Shown piece by piece: positions 1 through 4,725 of a stretch of 5,506 bases of DNA. Made by a program: the position numbers and the translations under genes. Origin of the DNA: an uncultured Lachnoclostridium sp. (GTDB lineage Bacteria; Bacillota; Clostridia; Lachnospirales; Lachnospiraceae); assembly GCA_958425285.1 (NCBI GenBank), contig CATZVV010000142.1, positions 1 through 5,506 of the forward strand, written 5' to 3'. The notes under the pieces are model-generated. The model did no database searches. It was not told the DNA's origin and saw only the letters and a program-made list of their open reading frames with translations. How positions within the stretch are numbered: the first letter of the stretch is position 1; each line of letters opens with the position of its first letter.

Positions 1-440
1 TCGATATATCCAACTGCATCATATTCCCCGATTTTAAATCGTACTTCTTTTTCGACTCCAAGAATATCGTATTCATCTAATAAAAGATCAATATGATCCA
101 AATAGTCTAATCCCTTATCATAATAAGACTGCCGAATATCCGTATACATATTGGGCGGTGCATCACAGTATACGACTTCATTAAAATGATCTTCGTAGTA
201 TTGAGAAATTTCGAATAATGAAAGCTCACCCTTCTCATATTTCTCTAGTATCTCATGCACAAGACTTCCGAATTGAGCAAAAAAGTTTTGTGCTTTTGGA
301 TAACACTGAATGTAATTCATCCACCATTCATACGGGCAGTTGTAATAACTATTCAGCCTACTGAAAGACCATACCATCGTGTCAATAATGAAACGATCAT
401 TGTTAAAATCATTTTCTTCTAATATGAATTTTTCTGAAAT
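1..440 (-). CDS. PD-(D/E)XK superfamily nuclease (RecB/Cas4-like), N-terminal part, cut by left edge
   Basis: The reading frame stays open from just after the primase stop codon to the left edge, giving about 146 residues of a longer protein. Numbering from an ATT codon at 440-438, residues 24-44 read WSFSRLN...NCPYEWW, the opening typical of RecB/AddB/Cas4-type nucleases (S-x-S-x-L followed by a CP pair). The helix FGSLVHEILEKY (57-68) carries the conserved H62. The last residues, EYDAVGYI, end just before a GA-initial codon that would supply the motif II aspartate or glutamate; the catalytic (D/E)XK motif lies outside the window. C35 could be the first ligand of an Fe-S cluster as in AddB and Cas4, but its partners cannot be seen. 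Likely a phage exonuclease or recombination nuclease working with the ATPase and SSB upstream. No ATG, GTG or TTG precedes M22 (377-375) in frame, so the start is uncertain; the conserved block begins right after M22. Confidence 0.8.
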   Translation of the reverse strand, partial: MSEKFILEENDFNNDRFIIDTMVWSFSRLNSYYNCPYEWWMNYIQCYPKAQNFFAQFGSLVHEILEKYEKGELSLFEISQYYEDHFNEVVYCDAPPNMYTDIRQSYYDKGLDYLDHIDLLLDEYDILGVEKEVRFKIGEYDAVGYI

Positions 441-456
441 TAATTACACCTTCCTT
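438..456 (-). promoter_or_regulatory. Shine-Dalgarno placing the nuclease start at an ATT codon
   Basis: On the minus strand AAGGAAGG (456-449) is followed by TGTAATTA and then ATT (440-438), a spacing of 8 bases. The motif lies inside the last codons of the primase (RRKV-stop). The next in-frame ATG (377-375) has no purine-rich site in the bases before it. This favours initiation at ATT, a rare start codon known mainly from infC and pcnB, or else initiation at M22 coupled to primase termination. The call rests on spacing alone. Confidence 0.45.
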
Positions 457-1451
457 CTTTGGACATATAATTCTTCCCATATTTCTCTTCCTTTGTCGCA
501 AGGAGAGAGCTTTTCAGACGGATCACCCAGAATCCTTTTCGGATCTAAGATGACATATACGTTTGTGAACTTACGCAAGATACCTATACATGCTTGAATC
601 TTCGTAAGAGGAACATCATTATCGAATGCAATCACTACATTTTTTATGTGCATTTGAATCAATATACTTACCTGTTCATCATTCAAATAACTTGTTTCAC
701 TTGCCAGCCAGTTATCATAACCCCACGCTTCGACTTTCATACCGGATTTAATTCCCTCGAAAATAATAACTTCATCCTTCTTCCGGATCGAATCTTGATT
801 CTCCTTCATTCCGACGAAATAATCTATTGTTCCGATTTTTTGGTAGTTCATATATTTTTTAATACCAAGTTCTTTATAGTTTGGAAATCTTGTTCTTCCC
901 TTAAATCCGATCAACCGTAGTTGATTGTCATATACTGGATATACAATGCGGTTTGCCTGCGGATCTACACGGATCTGATACTTTTTCATAATCTCTGGAT
1001 CAATTCCTTCTTCTACCCATTCACTTGGAATTTCCTCAGAAAACCTCTCAAATGCAGTCTCTTCCAGAATTTCTCGATATGGTATCGCCTTCTTCTTACT
1101 TTGTTTTACATCTCGCATCTGCTTAAATATACTTAATGAATTGCACTGGTGAAGATGTTGGATATCTCCACCAGCCATATTGCAAACTTTTTTGACGGCA
1201 TCATCATAAGAAAGATGCTCAAAAGTCATAATCCAACTGATGATATTTCCGCCACAACCACATGAAAAACAATGGAATAAATTCTTCGATGGAGTAATGA
1301 AAAGAGACGGAGTTTTATCAACATGCCTTGGACAATGCGTTGCGTACTCGTCATTTCCACGCTGTTCAAAGTCCATCGTTCTGCTTGCATATTCATATAA
1401 ATCAACATGACTACATAATTCCTGTAGCATATCATCATCGTATTGTTGCAT
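444..1451 (-). CDS. dnaG: Phage DnaG-type DNA primase (CHC2 zinc finger plus TOPRIM)
   Basis: This 335-residue protein makes RNA primers at the phage replication fork. The CHC2 zinc finger is visible as C40-x2-H43 ... C61-x2-C64, within HCPRHVDKTPS and FHCFSCGCGGN. Residues 160-205 hold the basic RNA-polymerase-domain signature (RIVYPVYD, then IGFKGRTRFPNY), in which DnaG proteins bind template and nucleotides. The TOPRIM domain follows: IIFEGIKSG with E232-G233, IAFDNDV with the D277-x-D279 metal pair, and a DPSE motif at 310-313. It is much shorter than bacterial DnaG (about 600 residues) because the C-terminal helicase-binding domain is missing, as is usual for stand-alone phage primases. 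The ATG has a GGGAG site (1463-1459) with 7-base spacing, and the gene follows the helicase gene by 17 bases, so the two are probably made together. Fold assignment is secure; exact template specificity is unknown. Confidence 0.93.
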   Translation of the reverse strand: MQQYDDDMLQELCSHVDLYEYASRTMDFEQRGNDEYATHCPRHVDKTPSLFITPSKNLFHCFSCGCGGNIISWIMTFEHLSYDDAVKKVCNMAGGDIQHLHQCNSLSIFKQMRDVKQSKKKAIPYREILEETAFERFSEEIPSEWVEEGIDPEIMKKYQIRVDPQANRIVYPVYDNQLRLIGFKGRTRFPNYKELGIKKYMNYQKIGTIDYFVGMKENQDSIRKKDEVIIFEGIKSGMKVEAWGYDNWLASETSYLNDEQVSILIQMHIKNVVIAFDNDVPLTKIQACIGILRKFTNVYVILDPKRILGDPSEKLSPCDKGREIWEELYVQRRKV

Positions 1452-1468
1452 TAGACTTCTCCCAACTT

Positions 1469-2824
1469 TTACTCAAATGGAGTACGCTTTGTAATATGCT
1501 GTTGTGCTTCGCTGATTCTCATTTTGCTCCCATCGAACATGAAATCAATGTATTCATCTTCCGACATTTGTTCTCCCAAACGATTAAGATCCACTGTCAA
1601 AGCATAATTCCCACATTTCAGCCCGTCTTTTTGAACCTTATCTCCATCTTTATCTCTCCACCATAAACTTGCGCTTACATATCTTTCAATCTTATCAGAA
1701 TCCGCAACTTGATCTCCACGATTCAACTGTGCGCCTGCTAACAAAGCAATATCTAAATCACCGGCTACATTATTTTTCAGAAAATCACATCTTGCTCCTA
1801 ATACGTTATAGTTTTCAGATGCAGAAGTCACATTACTCTTAATATAATCAAAGATAGAAAACTCCAAATTCATCTTATATTTCAGAATTTTATGTATCGC
1901 ATATATTTCTTCGTCTGTAGAAGTTGGAATATAGATATGGACAAATGGCTGCTTTTTGATCCACTCATTCGTTTTATCTAGTAATTTAGCTTCCTCATCA
2001 GAGTATTTTTTCTGCTTAATTCGCTTAACTTCAATTCCTGTAAGGTTTGCTAACATACGCTCATAAAACAATCGATCTTTCATTTCTGTATCTAAATACA
2101 GGGTCGGGACCCTGTTCTTGAGTTTATGCATTGCTTCATTCAGAAAAAATGCAGATTTTCCCTTTTTCATCCTAGCTTTAAGAAGTACCAATTCCCCCGG
2201 TTCATATGTCAGATATTCGTTCAAATGCTCAAATTTCGATGGGATTCCATAGATACCACTGTCTGTACAACGATCACGAACTTCTTGCCAAAGACTATCT
2301 ACTTTTGTACCGAACATCTCCACTTCATTTGTCGTTACATATTGTTCTGTCAGATGATTAATTTTCTTATTAACCGTCTGATTTACCTGTGATAAATCGG
2401 CCTTTTCATTAAAGCACATTGATTGAATCTCATTTGCCACTCGATTAAGATCCCTTTTAAATGACATTGTTACTACATTTTTCACGAGTAGTTTGTATTC
2501 ATCAAAAGTATCTCTACATGCATATTGGCTCATATCAATGAATTCTTGCATGTTAGTTAGATTATGAGATTCTATCTGCTTCTTGACTGCCCGGTTTGAA
2601 TTCAGCATATTTGTAATATTCATGGCATCGATATTGTCAACACCGTTCTTATAAAGCTCTGAAATCGCCCAATAGATACAGCCATTTTCTACATTATAGA
2701 AATAGGAAGGCTTGAGATAGTCTGTATGAAGAATGAATTCTGGATGATGAACCAGTGTTGCGATCACTCCTGCTTCCGCTTGATTATCTGAAATCAAAGA
2801 AGTATCCTTTTTCAAACATTTCAC
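1469..2824 (-). CDS. dnaB: DnaB-family replicative DNA helicase
   Basis: This 451-residue protein has the two-domain plan and length of DnaB (about 450-470). The N-terminal helical domain spans residues 13-110, starting at NQAEAGVIATLVHHPEF, followed by a linker and a RecA-fold ATPase from about 170. Walker A is ARMKKGKS (217-224); alanine in the first position is normal in DnaB (E. coli has ARPSMGKT). The catalytic glutamate is E247 in YLDTEM, Walker B is SIFDYIKS with D326, the Q-L-N-R motif is at 366-369, and the arginine-finger region is LNRLG (413-417). The product should form the hexamer that unwinds the phage fork. No DnaC/DnaI-type loader is visible in the window. The gene overlaps the preceding stop codon. 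The longest frame starts at GTG 2824-2822, but the ribosome site fits TTG at 2815-2813 better, which would remove three residues. Confidence 0.95.
   Translation of the reverse strand: MKCLKKDTSLISDNQAEAGVIATLVHHPEFILHTDYLKPSYFYNVENGCIYWAISELYKNGVDNIDAMNITNMLNSNRAVKKQIESHNLTNMQEFIDMSQYACRDTFDEYKLLVKNVVTMSFKRDLNRVANEIQSMCFNEKADLSQVNQTVNKKINHLTEQYVTTNEVEMFGTKVDSLWQEVRDRCTDSGIYGIPSKFEHLNEYLTYEPGELVLLKARMKKGKSAFFLNEAMHKLKNRVPTLYLDTEMKDRLFYERMLANLTGIEVKRIKQKKYSDEEAKLLDKTNEWIKKQPFVHIYIPTSTDEEIYAIHKILKYKMNLEFSIFDYIKSNVTSASENYNVLGARCDFLKNNVAGDLDIALLAGAQLNRGDQVADSDKIERYVSASLWWRDKDGDKVQKDGLKCGNYALTVDLNRLGEQMSEDEYIDFMFDGSKMRISEAQQHITKRTPFE
2098..2115. repeat. Perfect 8+8 base inverted repeat inside the helicase gene
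   Basis: ACAGGGTC (2098-2105) and GACCCTGT (2108-2115) are exact reverse complements separated by GG. As RNA this gives at least a 7-bp stem with a four-base loop. It lies within codons for helicase residues NRVPTLY, just before the catalytic glutamate motif, and is noticeably more GC-rich than the flanking sequence. No T-run follows on the transcribed strand, so it does not look like a terminator. It may be a chance palindrome, a protein-binding site or an mRNA structure. Confidence 0.5.
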
Positions 2825-2830
2825 CCTTCC
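2813..2830 (-). promoter_or_regulatory. Helicase ribosome binding site and start overlap (GTG versus TTG)
   Basis: The minus strand reads GGAAGG (2830-2825) directly followed by GTGA, where the GTG (2824-2822) overlaps the TGA stop (2823-2821) of the preceding gene. The purine run touches that GTG, which is too close for normal initiation. TTG at 2815-2813 (codon 4, reading L-K-K-D) lies 9 bases downstream, a normal distance. Either the GTG is used through termination-reinitiation coupling, or TTG is the real start. The two proteins differ only in three residues. Confidence 0.5.
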
Positions 2831-3285
2831 ATTATGTTCTCAATTGTTTTTGCCTTAACCGGTTTATGCTCAAATACTACTTCCTCATTCCCCGTAGAAA
2901 TCTCAGCCACACGATTTGCTTTCTTTTTACTCTGCAAATTGTATGCTTTCTTCACTTCTCCGCTTTTCACAATATAATACATCCCTTGAGGATGATTGAG
3001 CGGGATACGATGTTCAATGTAATACTGCATCCCAAACAATAGATAATCACTTGGAACTTTATGTTGAAATACAATAGTCTGAATCACTTTCTGCAACTGA
3101 GCGTAAATCGGATGGGGATCAATATGTTCAGTAAATAAACGGATAATCTCCTTAATATCTTCTTTTGTTTGGTAGCAATCCGCATGATAATAAGAAGTCT
3201 TTTCCTTTACTGCTTCAGATACCGGAACGTCCCGAGTTGAATGCGAGCAAAACTTATATCGACATTTTCTTGTATCTGTATTCAT
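2821..3285 (-). CDS. Unrecognised 154-residue protein with N-terminal Cys/His (putative zinc) cluster
   Basis: I do not recognise this protein by name. Residues 7-38 hold a C8-x4-C13 pair (C-x-H at 13-15) followed about 20 residues later by YYHADCY, giving H34-x2-C37. This spacing suggests a small treble-clef or ribbon-like zinc site. From residue 40 to 110 it looks mostly helical and ends with PSDYLLFGMQYYIEHR and HPQGMYYIV, blocks whose glycine and aromatic residues look conserved. The tail after 113 is lysine-rich (SKKKANR) and probably flexible. There is no signal peptide or membrane segment, so it should be cytoplasmic. It lies between ssb and the helicase gene and overlaps the latter by four bases, so tight co-translation with the helicase is likely. 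An accessory replication role (loader, primosome adaptor or DNA-binding factor) is plausible from position only. The ATG at 3285-3283 has an unusual leader, annotated separately. Confidence 0.75.
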   Translation of the reverse strand: MNTDTRKCRYKFCSHSTRDVPVSEAVKEKTSYYHADCYQTKEDIKEIIRLFTEHIDPHPIYAQLQKVIQTIVFQHKVPSDYLLFGMQYYIEHRIPLNHPQGMYYIVKSGEVKKAYNLQSKKKANRVAEISTGNEEVVFEHKPVKAKTIENIMEG

Positions 3286-3320
3286 TTATATTGTGAGGGG
3301 CATAACGCCCCTCTTCCTCC
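3283..3320 (-). promoter_or_regulatory. Leader with Shine-Dalgarno separated from its ATG by a hairpin
   Basis: After the ssb stop the minus strand reads GGAGGAA (3320-3314), then GAGGGGC (3313-3307), loop GTTAT (3306-3302), GCCCCTC (3301-3295), then ACAATATAA and ATG (3285-3283). The 7-bp stem is perfect and GC-rich. In a linear mRNA the GGAGG core (3320-3316) is 30 bases from the ATG, too far. If the hairpin folds, the unpaired distance drops to about 11 bases. Folding would then bring the site to the start codon, as described for T4 gene 25. The stem could also slow ribosomes or protect the mRNA end. No T-run follows, so an intrinsic terminator is unlikely. Confidence 0.55.
3286..3303 (-). 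other. Possible five-codon minicistron (M-P-L-T-I) abutting the next ATG
   Basis: An ATG that begins in the hairpin loop (3303-3301) opens a frame of five codons, MPLTI, ending in TAA at 3288-3286. That stop directly abuts the ATG of the 154-residue gene at 3285. The GGAGG core (3320-3316) lies 12 bases before this ATG, an acceptable if long spacing. It could therefore feed ribosomes into the downstream start by termination and re-initiation. The arrangement is seen directly; translation is inferred and could be coincidence. Confidence 0.25.
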
Positions 3321-3773
3321 TTAATTAAATGGTAATTCCTCATCAATTCCATCCGGGATGTTCATAAATCCATCACCCGTATCCACACTTGGTTCCTGCG
3401 GTGCCGGTGGAACTGGGCTTGCCTGATAACGGCTCTGATTTTCTTCACTCGCGCTCTTGCTCTCTGCAAACTCCTGCTCTTCAACTACTACATCTGTCGT
3501 ATATACTTTTACACCGTCTCTGTTCGTGTAGCTTCCAGTCTGGATACGTCCAACAATAAGAATCTTGGTTCCCTGACGCAGATATTTTTCTGCAAACTCA
3601 GCGCCTTTTCCAAAGGTTACACAATTAATAAAATCGGCTGTTTGTTCTCCTTCTCTTTTAAATCTGCGATCAACAGCAAGTGTATATCTTGCTACAGATG
3701 TTGCGGATTCTCCCTGTGTATATCTCACTTCAGGATCTCGTGTGAGTCGTCCCATTAACAGTATTTTATTCAT
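3321..3773 (-). CDS. ssb: Single-stranded DNA-binding protein
   Basis: This 150-residue protein coats single-stranded DNA during phage replication and recombination. Residues 1-104 form the OB fold with family hallmarks: NKILLMGRLTRDPEVRYT at the N-terminus, FINCVTFGKGAEFAEKYLRQG (48-68) and VGRIQTGSYTNRDG (74-87). Position 54 is phenylalanine where E. coli SSB has a stacking tryptophan. A low-complexity Ser/Pro/Gln linker (105-133) leads to the acidic tip DEELPFN (144-150), which corresponds to the DDDIPF tail that recruits partner proteins, with one extra asparagine at the end. Such tails contact recombination mediators, primase and helicases, so partners encoded alongside are plausible. 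AGGAGGAG (3788-3781) lies 7 bases before the ATG and overlaps the stop codon of the ATPase gene, indicating co-expression. The assignment is firm; whether it is phage-specific or host-derived cannot be told here. Confidence 0.97.
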   Translation of the reverse strand: MNKILLMGRLTRDPEVRYTQGESATSVARYTLAVDRRFKREGEQTADFINCVTFGKGAEFAEKYLRQGTKILIVGRIQTGSYTNRDGVKVYTTDVVVEEQEFAESKSASEENQSRYQASPVPPAPQEPSVDTGDGFMNIPDGIDEELPFN

Positions 3774-3786
3774 CTATTTTCTCCTC

Positions 3787-4725
3787 CTACTCAAGTGGTT
3801 TCATGCCTTTTAATGTTGACAGAAGCTCCGTTGCCTTATCGTAATCTCGAATTGCATTCGGATTTCCACTCGGAACAACGGCTTTTAATGCTGCCATCAG
3901 ATCTGGATTTTTTGTTCCGCCAAGATCATTACAGTACTGAATAATTTCTGCCTTTACGGACTTCAATAATTCTGCGGGATCGACACTAACATCCTTCTGA
4001 ATCTCAGGTGCTTTTATTTCAGGCATCTTTCCGTTTTCGCACCATGTATATAATGCTTCTCCGTCTTTTGCTTCGATTACGGTATATCTATTTTCATCCC
4101 ATAATCCGGTATTGTCTTTATCCGCATGAGCAATATGTGTGTCCTGATCGATCTGAATAGATAACATCATTTCGTAAGAAGTATCTTTATCGGCCTGTGA
4201 TCCAAGTCCAACTTTTCTTGGAACCTGTTTTCCGTTCTTCTCTTCCAGAACCCATTCATCCTTTCCTCTCGCACAACAAATAATATGTGCTGGGGCCATT
4301 AGGATTTTTTCTACTAATTCTCTATGCTTTGGTTTTAGCTTGCCCCAGTTTGTAAAACTGTTTCCTGGCATTTTCTGATGTGTTTCATTTAACCACTGCC
4401 ATTCTGCTGATAAGCTATCAACAATGATAATCTTGTAACCTGCGCCAACAGCTTCATCAATAGCTGCAATGAATTTATCTGTTGTAAATGGATTACTTAA
4501 CTGTAACAAGTCATATTCAAACATGTAATCTCCATGCTTAGATTTTGCTTGCGCATATAACTTGTCTCGATCTCCTTCAGTTCCGATATATGCAATTCCG
4601 CTACCACATTTATTTGCAATACCTGTCGCCAGTTCCAATGCCGACTGTGACTTTCCACTTCCGCTTGCTCCTGTCAGAAGAGCTTTTAAATACACTTTTT
4701 CCCTAACGGCTTTTACAAACGCCAT
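3787..4725 (-). CDS. RecA-fold AAA_24 / Sak4-like phage recombination ATPase
   Basis: The protein is 312 residues from ATG 4725 (313 from GTG 4728). Numbering from the GTG, Walker A is GASGSGKS (20-27), Walker B is KIIIVDSLS with D104, and HIICCARGKDEW (148-159) is a sensor-like strand typical of the phage AAA_24 (RecA-like, Sak4-type) family. YEMMLSIQID (185-194) and HADKDNTGLW (201-210) continue the core. Sak4 proteins are minimal RecA-core recombinases that anneal single strands and work with their cognate SSB; the ssb gene follows here by 13 bases. Residues 240-313 form an extra, mostly helical region (LLKSVKAEIIQYC, then VPSGNPNAI) beyond the ATPase core, of unknown role. An AGGAGG site (4738-4733) is 7 bases from ATG 4725 but only 4 from GTG 4728, so I prefer the ATG. 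The start lies within the last codons of the upstream endonuclease gene. It could be a different RecA-like ATPase; annealing activity is inferred. Confidence 0.85.
   Translation of the reverse strand: MAFVKAVREKVYLKALLTGASGSGKSQSALELATGIANKCGSGIAYIGTEGDRDKLYAQAKSKHGDYMFEYDLLQLSNPFTTDKFIAAIDEAVGAGYKIIIVDSLSAEWQWLNETHQKMPGNSFTNWGKLKPKHRELVEKILMAPAHIICCARGKDEWVLEEKNGKQVPRKVGLGSQADKDTSYEMMLSIQIDQDTHIAHADKDNTGLWDENRYTVIEAKDGEALYTWCENGKMPEIKAPEIQKDVSVDPAELLKSVKAEIIQYCNDLGGTKNPDLMAALKAVVPSGNPNAIRDYDKATELLSTLKGMKPLE

Noticed and set aside
1..440. Naming the left-edge nuclease as Cas4 and inferring a CRISPR locus
   Set aside because: The visible motifs are shared by many RecB-type nucleases, no cas gene or repeat array is nearby, and the context is phage replication.
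594..920. Plus-strand open frame of 108 codons
   Set aside because: It lies wholly antisense to the primase, has no ribosome site that I can see, and its residues (Ile/Phe/Tyr-rich) look like a mirror of AT-rich coding. The primase motifs on the other strand are unambiguous.
1328..1666. Plus-strand open frame of 112 codons spanning the primase start and helicase end
   Set aside because: It is antisense to two well-supported genes and crosses their junction; no domain is recognisable.
2155..2176. Walker A of the helicase seeming to lack its first glycine (ARMKKGKS)
   Set aside because: Alanine in this position is normal in DnaB, including E. coli (ARPSMGKT), so it is not a sign of inactivation.
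2755..3042. Plus-strand open frame of 95 codons
   Set aside because: Antisense to the helicase start and the Cys/His gene; hydrophobic composition comes from reading AT-rich codons backwards.
3295..3313. Hairpin after ssb as an intrinsic transcription terminator
   Set aside because: The stem is good, but the transcribed strand continues ACAATATAA with no U-run, and the downstream genes have no visible promoter of their own.
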